From the NCBI GenBank assembly GCA_963665185.2, contig CAXXPO010000018.1, positions 1 through 64,000 on the forward strand: a stretch of 64,000 bases of DNA. Reading direction: 5' to 3'. Of the stretch, positions 28,001-38,400 are shown piece by piece; the stretch's first letter is position 1, and each line of letters starts with the position of its first letter. Source of the stretch: G963665185 sp963665185. Lineage in GTDB: Bacteria > Desulfobacterota > Desulfovibrionia > Desulfovibrionales > Desulfovibrionaceae. Below the pieces are notes generated by a model that made no database searches, had not been told where the DNA came from, and saw only the letters and a list, made by a program, of their open reading frames with translations. Made by a program: the position numbers and the translations under genes.

Positions 28001-28964
28001 CGTGGGAGCGGATTTCCGGCGGAAGCTGCGGCAGGCAGCGTGCCGTGTTTTCCGGAGGCAGGGTGGGGAGAACCTCGGAGAGCAGGAGGGCCGCATCGGG
28101 GAAGGTGCGGCAGATGAACGCGGTGATCTTGTCCGGGCCCGAGACCTTGCCCGTCATCGCCAGCCGGAGAATTCGGGGGCGTGCCTTTTCGTCCGCATGG
28201 GGGAGTAATTGCAGAAGCCGTTTGATCTCAGAGGACGGAAGTCTGGTCTGCATGCATTCCAGTGCATATATTGCCGCATCCTGTGCTGGGCCTTGTTCGC
28301 CGTCTATGTATCCAGACAGCAGTGCGGGAATTTCCTGGCCGGTGACCATGGGAGCGGCTTTTGCCGCCCGCAGCACATCGTTTTCATCCAGCGGGTGGTC
28401 CAGAAGGCCCGCCAGCCATGGCTCAAAATCGTTCTGCCGGAGATATTCGGCTGCCGCAGGGGACATGTCGCGCCGTGCCTCGGCCAACTCTGCCACAAAG
28501 ATCAAAGCCTGGTCATGGTCGTAATTCGTCTGTGCCAGGTCCGGGTTGAGCAGGTTTTTTGCCCAGGTCACAATGTGCGGATCCGGGGATATGCCGGCAA
28601 GAAGCAATTCGTTGAGAATATGCAGCTGATCCTTGAGGGGAAGCGCGAAGACCAGCTCCATGAGCACATTGGTGGGAATGACCTTCATGCCCAGAAAACG
28701 GACGCACACGATGCGCCCTACAGGGCCAAGCAGCAACCAGAATTTGAGGATGATTTTGATGAACGCCGTGGAGTGGCTGGAAACGGCAATTTTGAGAAGC
28801 TGGTAAGCGATGCGCGAAGCGTGTTCGGACGCTGTCTGCGTATCCGCCGCGGCCGCCAGTTCTTCATATGCGTCTTTGAACGAGGAGATGTCGTTCCATC
28901 GTGTCGGCGAGGGCGGGTAGGGGGCCATGCCCACCAGGGAGGGGTGAATGTCTTCGAGGCGCAT
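25076..28964 (-). CDS. Class I adenylate cyclase paralogue with broken catalytic motif, one frameshift
   Basis: The start MRLEDIHPSLVGMAPYPPS at 28964 follows GGAG. As in the plus-strand cyclase, an N-terminal helical-repeat region (HEAT-like, residues about 1-390) is followed by pentapeptide-like repeats (FENMALHDVDFSGCLIENVMF, LQKTDFTDAVFVNCLFQWSNF) and a class I cyclase domain (TAATAQAALIKDEIYATAIRL, LSPEKYVQALLWTAIKTFDRPYKALKAL). The frame shifts near 26990, after CWLHRVTL; reading on as CFPRRTAYAKEDKRRLR restores the alignment. Reconstructed length is about 1296 residues. The nucleotidyltransferase motif reads GAFGSLGQLSSSPADLLIC: GS has become GA, and the first Asp of D-x-D is Pro (26672-26674); the second remains (26666-26668). 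A pseudoenzyme with a regulatory or binding role is likely. Confidence 0.82.
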
Positions 28965-29404
28965 GAACACTCCGTCTTTTCAGACGTTGAAAATATCGTC
29001 CCGATCGCTTGACTCGGGATTTTAGGAAGGTCGCCAATGAAAAGATAAGTATTTCTGGCTACATTGTGGCAAATATACATGAAAATGAAGAAGAGGTCAG
29101 CAGTTCTCTTCCGTAGTTCTTTTCCGTCACACTGCCTTGCCATGAAAACCTGGCGCGTAAACCGGGGGGCAAAGAATGTGTCTGCCGTTGGAAAAGATTT
29201 TTCCGGGGAGATTGTCCGGACATTGACCAGGATGGCCTGAAAATTGTCGCGCGACGGAGGATGCTGCAGGCTGCGGTTTCTTCCATTCGGGATGTTATAT
29301 TTTACGACAATATTTCCGGAAACCGCGAGAAATAATTGCCCCCCGTCCGCAATGTGGTTATTCGCTTAGATGCCTGACTTATATTTGTTCACGCAGGAGG
29401 GGCC
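28965..29404. other. 440-base divergent intergenic region, no gene recognised
   Basis: It separates the minus-strand cyclase paralogue from cheV and should hold promoters for both. It is AT-richer than the genes around it. A weak -35/-10-like pair may exist on the minus strand (TTGCCA near 29068-29073), but the -10 match is poor. No RNA gene, repeat or domain-bearing open frame is seen; a 75-codon minus frame (29059-29286) has no recognisable feature. Confidence 0.5.
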
Positions 29405-30385
29405 ATGACTCAGAGTAGTATCTTATTGGAATCAGGAACCAACGAACTTGAAATCGTTGAATTTCATATTGATGAAATTGAAGTCGATGGAAAACAATAC
29501 AAAGGGTATTACGGCGTCAACGTAGCCAAGGTTCTGGAAATCATCCGTATGCCGGATGTGACGGCAATGCCGGAAAAGACCCATCCCAGCGTCATGGGGG
29601 CCTTCAATCTGCGGTCGCGGGTCATCCCTCTGGTCAATCTCAGCCAGTGGCTCGGAAAAAGCATGACCCCGGATGAAAATTCCAAGGTCATTGTCACGGA
29701 ATTCAACAGCGTGACCAATGCGTTTCTTGTTTCCGGGGTGGAGCGGATTCATCGTATCAGCTGGGAACAGGTCGAACCTCCCAGCGAGCAGCTGACCCAA
29801 TATTCCTCGGGAAGCATAACGGGGGTGGTGAAATTCGAAAAGCGAATCATACTTATTCTGGATATGGAGCGCATTATTGCCGAGCTGAATCCGGGACTGG
29901 CCCTTCGTGTGGACGAAACGAAAGCGGATGAGGTCCTGGATGCCGACCATCCCATCCATGTGCTGATTGCCGACGATTCCACCATGATCCGTCGGACCAT
30001 GGGACGTGGCCTGGAAAAGGCCGGATTTCAAGTAACCCGTACCATCAGCGGCAAAATGGCTTGGGATAAACTGCTTGAATTCAAAGCCCAGGCAGCAGCC
30101 GAGGGAAAGCCAGTGACGGATGTTGTCAATATTGTTATTTCAGATATCGAGATGCCGTCCATGGACGGTCACAATCTGACCCGCCGTATCAAGGAAGACC
30201 CGGAACTCAAGGTCTTGCCGGTGATCCTGTTTTCTTCCCTGATTACGGAGCGGTTGCGGCACAAGGGCGAATCCGTAGGGGCTGACGAACAGATCTCCAA
30301 ACCCGACATTTCCACCCTGGTGAACACGACCAAACGTTTGTTGAACAAATTTCAGGGGTTTCACTTCGACGATGAGTCCGAATAA
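29405..30385 (+). CDS. cheV: Chemotaxis protein CheV (CheW domain plus response-regulator receiver)
   Basis: Residues about 10-165 form the CheW-like domain (YYGVNVAKVLEIIRMPDVTAMPE, VMGAFNLRSRVIPLVNLSQWL, GVVKFEKRIILILDMERII). A receiver domain follows (about 185-320: VLIADDSTMIRRTM, then NIVISDIEMPSMDGHNLTRRI with the phospho-acceptor Asp, and VILFSSLITERLRHKGESVGADEQISKPD). CheV couples chemoreceptors to CheA and adds adaptation through receiver phosphorylation. Length 326 is normal. The start follows GCAGGAGGGGCC. The end overlaps the birA start by 14 bases. No other chemotaxis gene is nearby. Confidence 0.95.
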   Translation: MTQSSILLESGTNELEIVEFHIDEIEVDGKQYKGYYGVNVAKVLEIIRMPDVTAMPEKTHPSVMGAFNLRSRVIPLVNLSQWLGKSMTPDENSKVIVTEFNSVTNAFLVSGVERIHRISWEQVEPPSEQLTQYSSGSITGVVKFEKRIILILDMERIIAELNPGLALRVDETKADEVLDADHPIHVLIADDSTMIRRTMGRGLEKAGFQVTRTISGKMAWDKLLEFKAQAAAEGKPVTDVVNIVISDIEMPSMDGHNLTRRIKEDPELKVLPVILFSSLITERLRHKGESVGADEQISKPDISTLVNTTKRLLNKFQGFHFDDESE

Positions 30386-31400
30386 TTTCCAGGCCTTTTT
30401 TTCTGCGTCGGATATATCTGCGGCCCGCCCCTTTCCCAGGCAGCGGGCCGTGGTCGTTACGGACTGCGGGGCATTGGATGGCACATTGTCCTTGTCCGCG
30501 CCTGCGGTTGAAAGTGCCGATGCCCCGCAAGGGCTTGCTGCAATGCATCCTCTCTGGGCCGCGGATATCGAGGCGTTCGGCCCATGGACACGGGAGGGCG
30601 GTTGTTGGGTCGGGGCGCGGAAACTGCCTCATGTCGCGGTCTGCTGCGGTCAGACTTCCTCCACCATGGGCATTGCCCGGACTTTGGCCGAAAACAACGT
30701 CCTGCAGGTTGGCGACGCGGTTGTGGCCACATTGCAGGAACAGGGCAGGGGCCAGTTGCGACGGGTATGGAATTCCTATCCGGGCAATCTGCATGTTTCG
30801 GTGGTTCTTTCTGCACCTTCCTCCGCCGAGACTGATGATTCCGGCAATGCGGTGGATCCCCCTGCGGCGTCCCTGTGTTCTCCAGAGGCCGCGGTTCTTC
30901 TTCCACATGCCATGGGGTTGCATTGTTGCCGCGTTTTGCGGGATTTGGGCGAGAATGTGCAGGTCAAATGGCCTAACGACTTGTTGTGTAATGGCCGCAA
31001 AATTGGCGGTATTCTTGTGGAAGAACGCCAGGCCGTTGTAGTGGCCGGTCTGGGAATCAATCTTTGCACTGCCCCGGATGACAGGGAGATGAGGGCCGGA
31101 CATACCGTTTCCGGCGGTCGGCTGGGAGCTTTCGGTCAAGGTCCGTTGGCCTTGTGGAGTTTGTTGTCTCAAGGTCTTGTCGCGCAGATTGAACGCTTGA
31201 ATACTTCGGCTGGCCGGGCGGCCCTGCTTCGGGAATACGAATTTGTAATGGCCTTTCTGGGACGCGATATAGGCGTGGAAGACGGTGATGACGTTCATCA
31301 GGGACGTTTGATCGGTGTCGCCCCGGATGGCGGATTGAAGCTCGTTCTCCGGGATGGGGTAAAAGTCGTCCTTTACTCTGGGAGCCTTTTCTTATTATAA
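30372..31400 (+). CDS. birA: Biotin--[acetyl-CoA-carboxylase] ligase BirA
   Basis: The 342-residue protein carries the biotin-ligase core: CGQTSSTMGIARTLAENN, TLQEQGRGQLRRVWNSYPGNLHVSV (the GRGxxxR biotinyl-AMP loop), VQVKWPNDLLCNGRKIGGILVE and VVVAGLGINL. The C-terminal SH3-like domain is visible as GRLIGVAPDGGLKLVLRDG. It activates biotin with ATP and attaches it to the carrier lysine of biotin enzymes. About 90 N-terminal residues precede the core but show no obvious helix-turn-helix repressor domain, so a DNA-binding role is doubtful. Pyruvate carboxylase, an expected substrate, starts 72 bases downstream. The gene overlaps cheV by 14 bases, so translation may be coupled. Confidence 0.93.
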   Translation: MSPNNFQAFFSASDISAARPFPRQRAVVVTDCGALDGTLSLSAPAVESADAPQGLAAMHPLWAADIEAFGPWTREGGCWVGARKLPHVAVCCGQTSSTMGIARTLAENNVLQVGDAVVATLQEQGRGQLRRVWNSYPGNLHVSVVLSAPSSAETDDSGNAVDPPAASLCSPEAAVLLPHAMGLHCCRVLRDLGENVQVKWPNDLLCNGRKIGGILVEERQAVVVAGLGINLCTAPDDREMRAGHTVSGGRLGAFGQGPLALWSLLSQGLVAQIERLNTSAGRAALLREYEFVMAFLGRDIGVEDGDDVHQGRLIGVAPDGGLKLVLRDGVKVVLYSGSLFLL

Positions 31401-31471
31401 AGACCCCTTCTCGCCGAATAACGAAAATTGTCATTTCTCGGCAAAAAAAATCACGTATAGCTGGTGGCAGT

Positions 31472-34400
31472 ATGACAGGAAAGACATTCGAAGAGGTATT
31501 GGAAGAGATCAAGGGGCAATCCATTCTCGTGGCAAACCGTGGCATTCCGGCTCGCCGTATCGTCCGAACCATTCGCGAAATGGCGCAGGGCACATCGGTC
31601 ATGACAGTTACCGATGTGGACAAAGCCTCTCCAGTCACGGCTGCAGCCAGGGAACTCCTATTGCTCGGGCCAGATCACAGGGCTTACCTGAACATTGACG
31701 CAATCATCAAAAAGGCCAATCTGAGGGGAATAAAGGCCATCCATCCGGGGTGGGGCTTTGCCGCGGAAGATGACACCTTTCCGCAAAAATGCGATGCCGC
31801 CGGCATCGTGTTCATCGGTCCCACTGCGGAGGCCATGCGGCAGTTGGGCAACAAGGTATCGGTGCGCAAGCTTGCCAAGCAATTGGGCGTTCCCGTCGTT
31901 CCTGGGTCGGAAGACTCCGTCAGCGTGGACGAAGCCCGAAAGATGGCTCGTGAAATAGGCTTTCCCATCATGCTCAAGGCTGAAGGCGGCGGCGGTGGGC
32001 GCGGCATCTACGAGGTGTACAACGAAGACCAGATGGAGTCGGCCTTTTCGAAGGCGTCGGCCCTGGCGCAGGCTTCGTTCGGCAATCCCCGTCTGTACGT
32101 GGAAAAGTTGCTGCGCGACATCCGGCATATTGAGATCCAGGTCATTGCGGACAAGTACGGCAATGCCTTTGCCTTTGACGAGCGAGATTGCTCCATCCAG
32201 CGCAACCATCAGAAACTGGTGGAGATCACTCCGTCCCCATGGAAGGGCATGACCGAGGAACTGCGTGCCCGTCTCAAGGAATACGCCATTCGGCTGACCA
32301 AGGCCGTCAACTACCATTCCCTGTGTACCGTGGAGTTCCTGGTGGAATCGGACGGCACACCATATCTTATTGAGGTCAACACCCGGCTGCAGGTGGAACA
32401 CGGCATCACGGAATGCCGGTACGGCATCGACCTCGTGGAAGAGCAGATCGCTGTCGCGTTCGGTTCCAAGCTGCGCTTCAACGAAGAGAATACCGTCCCC
32501 CGGCAGCATGCCATCCAGGTGCGCGTCAATTGCGAAGATCCGCAAAAGAAATTTTCTCCCAATGCGGGGCTTATCACACGTTACGTTTCACCGGGCGGGC
32601 AGGGCGTGCGCATGGACTCGTGCGTATGCATGGGCTACGAATTTCCGTCACAATACGACTCTGCCGCCTCTTTGCTCATAGCCTACGGGCGTTCCTGGGT
32701 GAAAACGCTTTCCACCCTGGAACGCAGCCTGCGCGAATATGTTATTGGCGGAATCAAAACCACCATTCCGTTCCATTTGCAGGTCGTCAAACACAAGGAC
32801 TTCGTGCAGGGCGACTTCACCACGGAATTTATCCGCAAGCATCCGGAGCTTCTGGATTATCGCGAGGAAGAGCCGGAACACTTCCGTACTGCCCGGTTGG
32901 TGGCCGACATTGCCGCCAAGGGGTACAACTCGCATGTCCAGCTCGGCGAGTACAGGGGCCACGCGGACAAGCGGGTGGGCAAGTTCAATCCAGTTATGCC
33001 CGCTCTGGACCTGGACGCCACGGATTTTCCCTACCCGCGTGGCGACCGCATGGCCATTCTGGACAAGGTGCGCGACACTCGGGCCGAAGGCATCATCCAT
33101 TTTACGGACACCACCACACGCGACAGCACCCAGAGCAACAGCGGAAACCGTTTCCGTCTGGCCGAGGACCGTCTGGTCGGGCCGTATCTTGACAATTGCA
33201 ACTTCTTTTCCCTGGAGAATGGAGGAGGGGCACACTTCCATGTTGCCATGCTGGCCAACATGACCTACCCCTTTTCCGAAGCCAAGGAGTGGAATCAGTT
33301 CGCTCCCAAGACGCTCAAGCAGATTCTCATTCGTTCCACCAACGTGCTTGGATACAAACCGCAGCCCAAGAACCTGATGCAGGTTACGGGGCAGATGGTT
33401 TGTGAAGAATACGATATCATCCGCTGTTTCGATTTTCTTAACCATGTCGAGAACATGGAACCGTTCGCTCAGGTGGTGCTCAGTTCCGAGAACAAGGGAA
33501 ATATCTGGGAACCCGCCATTTCCGTATCCTGGGCCAAGGGATTCGACGTCAACTACTACCTTGGCGTTGCCGATGAAATCCTGGCCTCCTGTGCCCGCAT
33601 TACGGGAATGTCCGTGCAAAAGGTCAGCCGCATCATCATCCTGGGCCTCAAGGATATGGGCGGAGTCTGTCCGCCGCATTTCATGCGAGAACTGGTCGGT
33701 GCTCTGCGTGCAAAGTATCCGGACCTTGTTCTGCATTGCCACCGCCACTGCACGGACGGACTGTTCGTTCCTGCTCTGGGCGCGGCCGCACAGGCCGGGG
33801 CACACATCCTGGACGTTTCCATGGGTGCGACAGTTCGTTGGTACGGACAGGGGGAAGTTCTTTCCACGGCAGCTTATTGCGAACAGGAATTCGGTCTGAA
33901 GAATCTGCTCAACGTCAAATCCCTGCGTGATGCCAATTTCGTGCTCAAGCAGATCATGCCCTACTATGACCGCTATACCGCGCCCTACTTCCAGGGCGTC
34001 GACTACGACGTGGTCGAGCACGGTATGCCCGGCGGGGCGACGTCCTCGTCGCAGGAAGGGGCGCTCAAGCAGGGCTATATCCGGCTTTTGCCCTATATGC
34101 TGGAGTTTCTGGCAGGTACACGCAAGATCGTGCGTTACCACGACGTGACCCCAGGATCGCAGATCACCTGGAACACGGCGTTCCTGGCCGTGACAGGGGC
34201 GTTCAAGCGAGGCGGGGAGCGCGAGGTGCGCGATATGCTCGAAGTGTTGCACGCCGTGACCACCAAGCCCGAATCCGAACTGACCCCAGCCGAGTTGCAG
34301 GACCGTCTTTCCCTGTACCGGGATTCCAACGATGCGTTTCGCCAGCTGCTCATGGGCAAATACGGAAAGCTGCCTCTGGGATTTCCGGCCGACTGGGTTT

Positions 34401-35185
34401 ACAAAAGTGCGTTCGGTTCGGAATGGCAGTGCGCCATTTCCGAACGTACCGAGGCATCTCCGCTGGACGCTCTTGAGGACATGGATATTGAAGCCGAACG
34501 CAAGGCCCTGGCCGACAGGCTCAAGCGCGAGCCGAGCGAGGAAGAGGTGGTCATGTATCTCAACCATCCTGGCGACGCGCTCAAGACCATCGAGTTCACC
34601 CAGCGTTTCGGCAATCCCAATCAGGTTCCACTGGACGTCTGGTTCGAAGGTCTCAGGGCCGGAGAGGACCTGGAGTTTCTTGCTTCTTCCGGCAGGCCGC
34701 ATCAACTCAGCCTGCTGGATATCCAGGATCCGGACGAGCGCGGCATCAGTGTTGTCCGTTATGTCATGGATTCGGAAATCCTGAGTTGCGACGTCAAGGT
34801 GGCCGAACCCAAGGGAGAAAAGACCAGTTCCGTGGAGATGGCCGATCCTGGCAATGAGTATCATGTGGCAGCCCCCAGCAATGGCGACCTCTGGGTCATG
34901 CATGTCTCGCCAGGCGACTTCGTCAAAAAGAACGAGGAATTGTTCAACATCTCCATCATGAAACAGGAAAAGGCTGTGCTCGCGCCCATGGACGGCATGA
35001 TTGAGCGTGTTCTCAAGGATGCCGACTACCAGGAAGACCGTAAAATGATTCCTGTGCGCGAAGGTGAACTGCTGGTGGTTATGGGACCGGTGCAGAGTGT
35101 CTGTCCGACGTGCAGCGAGCCAGTGGGACGCGATGAATTCGCGTTTTGCCCCCACTGCGGCCAGAAGCTGGACGCCAAATCATAG
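31472..35185 (+). CDS. pyc: Pyruvate carboxylase with an added C-terminal zinc-ribbon motif
   Basis: The 1237-residue biotin enzyme carboxylates pyruvate to oxaloacetate. Domains in order: biotin carboxylase (about 15-490: AIHPGWGFAAEDDTF, KAEGGGGGRGI, ERDCSIQRNHQKLVEITPS, VNTRLQVEHGITE), carboxyltransferase (about 545-850: TTTRDSTQSN in place of the usual RDAHQS, FSLENGGGAHFHVAML, RCFDFLN, LHCHRHCTDG), linker domain, and biotinyl carrier with the acceptor Lys1164 in ISIMKQEK (usually MKM). Unusually, the protein continues into CPTC (1211-1214) and CPHC (1226-1229), a zinc-ribbon-like pair. All in one chain, as in Desulfovibrio PycA of similar length. birA lies just upstream. Confidence 0.93.
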   Translation: MTGKTFEEVLEEIKGQSILVANRGIPARRIVRTIREMAQGTSVMTVTDVDKASPVTAAARELLLLGPDHRAYLNIDAIIKKANLRGIKAIHPGWGFAAEDDTFPQKCDAAGIVFIGPTAEAMRQLGNKVSVRKLAKQLGVPVVPGSEDSVSVDEARKMAREIGFPIMLKAEGGGGGRGIYEVYNEDQMESAFSKASALAQASFGNPRLYVEKLLRDIRHIEIQVIADKYGNAFAFDERDCSIQRNHQKLVEITPSPWKGMTEELRARLKEYAIRLTKAVNYHSLCTVEFLVESDGTPYLIEVNTRLQVEHGITECRYGIDLVEEQIAVAFGSKLRFNEENTVPRQHAIQVRVNCEDPQKKFSPNAGLITRYVSPGGQGVRMDSCVCMGYEFPSQYDSAASLLIAYGRSWVKTLSTLERSLREYVIGGIKTTIPFHLQVVKHKDFVQGDFTTEFIRKHPELLDYREEEPEHFRTARLVADIAAKGYNSHVQLGEYRGHADKRVGKFNPVMPALDLDATDFPYPRGDRMAILDKVRDTRAEGIIHFTDTTTRDSTQSNSGNRFRLAEDRLVGPYLDNCNFFSLENGGGAHFHVAMLANMTYPFSEAKEWNQFAPKTLKQILIRSTNVLGYKPQPKNLMQVTGQMVCEEYDIIRCFDFLNHVENMEPFAQVVLSSENKGNIWEPAISVSWAKGFDVNYYLGVADEILASCARITGMSVQKVSRIIILGLKDMGGVCPPHFMRELVGALRAKYPDLVLHCHRHCTDGLFVPALGAAAQAGAHILDVSMGATVRWYGQGEVLSTAAYCEQEFGLKNLLNVKSLRDANFVLKQIMPYYDRYTAPYFQGVDYDVVEHGMPGGATSSSQEGALKQGYIRLLPYMLEFLAGTRKIVRYHDVTPGSQITWNTAFLAVTGAFKRGGEREVRDMLEVLHAVTTKPESELTPAELQDRLSLYRDSNDAFRQLLMGKYGKLPLGFPADWVYKSAFGSEWQCAISERTEASPLDALEDMDIEAERKALADRLKREPSEEEVVMYLNHPGDALKTIEFTQRFGNPNQVPLDVWFEGLRAGEDLEFLASSGRPHQLSLLDIQDPDERGISVVRYVMDSEILSCDVKVAEPKGEKTSSVEMADPGNEYHVAAPSNGDLWVMHVSPGDFVKKNEELFNISIMKQEKAVLAPMDGMIERVLKDADYQEDRKMIPVREGELLVVMGPVQSVCPTCSEPVGRDEFAFCPHCGQKLDAKS

Positions 35186-35477
35186 CATGGATGATTCGCC
35201 CCTTTCGCCGGGCGCCATATGCGGCGGGCCTTCATGTTTTCAGTGGGGCCGCCGCGTCTGGCATGAGGTGGTTGAAAATCCGGTCTTCAACTGTTTCTTT
35301 CCGTGAATTCATGCGACGAGCTACATGGATGCCTCGCAAGAAAAGACCTTCATTCATTGACGGTGGCGGCTTTGACGGGGTACAAGGTTAAATGGATGTA
35401 AATTGCCATTGTGACAGGGTGGAGGTGAGTTCCTTCATCTAAGATGATCGCTTTTTCATTGTAAGGAGTAGGGTGTA

Positions 35478-38400
35478 ATGGCCAAAGCCAAGAGGGAGTC
35501 CGCCGAAACAGGCGGCAAGGCTGCGAAAGGCAAGGGAAAGAATACGATGGATACGGCGACGCTTAAAGAACTTTCCGTCCTGACCGGGGCGGACATAGTG
35601 GCTATTGGCGATGAAGCCGAGCTGCTGGTCGGCGGCAAGAACTACAACACGGCTCTCATCAGCCAGGTCGAGGGCATCCGTGCTCCAGAGTTCAGAGCTC
35701 TTTCTTCCATCCTCTTTCATAAGGTCTTGGACGAGACAAAAGTCGATGCGGCACTGATCCGTTCCATTGTGGACAAGGAATATGCGGCTATTGACTGGAA
35801 TGACGAGGAAGTCAACAAGAACCCCGAGTTTCTTCAGCACTTTGTCCGGGCAACTGCCAACAAGGCGCGGGTCGAGGCGCAAAGCAGCAAAGGAAACCAC
35901 ACGCGTCTGCGTTCTTTTGTCAATAACGTGGTCGAGGGTTTTGCCACCTCGCCCGAAGGTATTGATCAGCTTCGTCAGCGTTCCGTGTTGGTCCAGGTTG
36001 CCATCCTGTCCGTTTTCATGCCCGAGGATGTGATCCAGGCGGTCAAGGATGCCTATCTTTCCATCTGCAAAGAGGCCGGATTGGAAGATGTGCCTGTGGC
36101 CGTTCGTTCCTCCGCCGCAGGCGAGGATAGCTGCAAGAAGGCTTTTGCAGGTTTGCAGGACACCTACCTGAACATAGTGGGTGAAAAACATTGTGTGGAA
36201 GCCTACCAGTGGGACTGCGCATCCGCCTATAACCTGCGTTCCATGACGTACCGTCGTGAAGCCATTCTGGATGCCGTGGCCAAGGCCGAACAGACAGGCG
36301 ATGATTCCATCGCGGTCAAGGCCAAGAAAGAATGGGCCATTGAAAACACCTCTTTGTCCGTGTGCGTCATGCGTATGATCAACCCGGTCATTTCCGGTAC
36401 GGCTTTTTCTGCGGATACGGCCACCGGCTGCCGGGGAACCGACCGCAACGAACTGGTTTCCATCGATGCCAGCTATGGTTTGGGAGAGGCCGTTGTCGGC
36501 GGCATGGTCACGCCGGACAAGTTTTATGTCTTCCAGCGCAAGGACGGCGCGGAAGTCGTTATTCGTTTCATGGGGTTCAAGGACAAGAAAATCGTCTATA
36601 GCCCCAAGGGCGGCACCGAACTGGTGAATGTGGACGAAGAGCATGCCTACCGCTGGTCGCTTTCCCTGGCCCAGGCCGAAGATGTGGCCAAGGGGGTTCG
36701 CAATATCAGCAAAGCCTACGGCGGCATGATCATGGACACCGAATTCTGTCTGGATGCCTCATCCCGGCTATGGTTTGTCCAGGCCCGTCCCGAGACCCGG
36801 TGGAACGAGGAATTTGAAAAACATCCCCACACCATTTTCATGCGCCGCCTGGAAGTTGACCCCAAGGCTCTGTCAGGAGCGGAGGTCATTCTGGAAGGCA
36901 ATGGTGCGTCCCGTGGCGCGGGAGCGGGTATTGTCCGTTTCCTGCGCAGCGCCCTGGAGCTGAACAAGATCGGCAAAGGCAGCATTCTGGCCGCCGAACG
37001 CACAGACCCGGACATGGTTCCGGGAATGCGCGTAGCCTCCGCCATCCTGGCCGATGTGGGCGGCGACACGTCCCATGCGGCCATCACTTCGCGTGAACTT
37101 GGCATTCCGGCAATCATTGGCTTGCAGCGCTTGGAAATGCTGCGCAGCCTGGACGGAACGCATGTGACTGTGGACGGTTCCCGGGGTAAGGTTTACCGGG
37201 GCGAATTGCCGCTTGTGGAAGTGGGCGGCGAAATGGACCTTTCCAAACTGACTCCCACCAAGACCAAGGTCGGCCTGATTTTGGCCGACGTAGGGCAGTC
37301 CATGTTTCTGTCCCGCCTGCGCAATGTGGCTGACTTCGAAGTCGGCCTTTTGCGCGCGGAATTCATGCTGGGCAACATAGGCATCCACCCCATGGCGTTG
37401 GAAGCCTTTGACAACGGCAACCTGGAACATGTGGTCAGGGAGCGCATCCGCGAATTGGACGCCAAGCTGACCAAAGTGCTCAAGGAGCAGATTCACGAAG
37501 GCGTTATTTCGTTTAATCTTAAATTGCGCAACTACGCAGGTATCGTCACCGGTCTGCTGCGGGATATGGACAAGCTGGCCGAGAGTGACGAGGCGCGGGG
37601 AACCGAAGAGATTCTTGCCGTGCACCGCAAATTGCGGGAGCTGGAACACCGCCTGGACGACCACGTGGAAATGGCAACCGCCAATCTCGATGTGCTCAAG
37701 ACGTCCGTGGACCTGGAAGCGCATGTGGCAGTGATCATGGGCTGGCTGGAGCTGCTGCGCCCCGAACCCAAGGGTGATTCCGAAGTCCTGCAACGCCGTA
37801 TGGAACTCAAGGCCAGAGTGGATGAGATTGTCGAGCGCATCAAGGATGATCCCACCATCCAGGAAACCATCGACGCCATTGCCGACCTGCGCAAGGACGT
37901 GGCCGTGAAGATAGGTCTTGCCAGTCAGATGGAGGATGCCTCAACTTTGGAGAGCAAGATCCGCCATCTGCTCAAGGTCAAGGGTTTTCGTACCGGCCGC
38001 GAGTATTACGTGCAGGTTCTTTCCCAGAGCCTGGCCCTGTTCTCCATGGCTTTTTACGGTAAGGACATCGTCTACCGCACCACAGACTTCAAATCGAACG
38101 AATACAGAAACCTGCTCGGCGGCAGCCTGTTCGAGCACGTCGAAGACAACCCCATGCTCGGCTGGCGCGGTGTTTCCCGCAATATCCACGACTGGGAGCT
38201 GGAAGCCTTTAAAATGGCTCGCGGCATCTTCGGCGGCAAAAACCTGCAAATCATGCTTCCTTTTGTTCGCACCTTGGAAGAGGCGCGCAGCATGAAGCGT
38301 TACCTGGAGCAGGTCCACAAGCTCAAAAGCGGCGTTGACGGACTGAAGGTCATCCTCATGGCCGAAATTCCCAGCAACGCCATTCTGGCCAAACAGTTCA

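Noticed and set aside
32648..35155. 835-codon open frame on the minus strand
   Set aside because: It lies wholly antisense to the well-supported pyruvate carboxylase gene and shows no domain.
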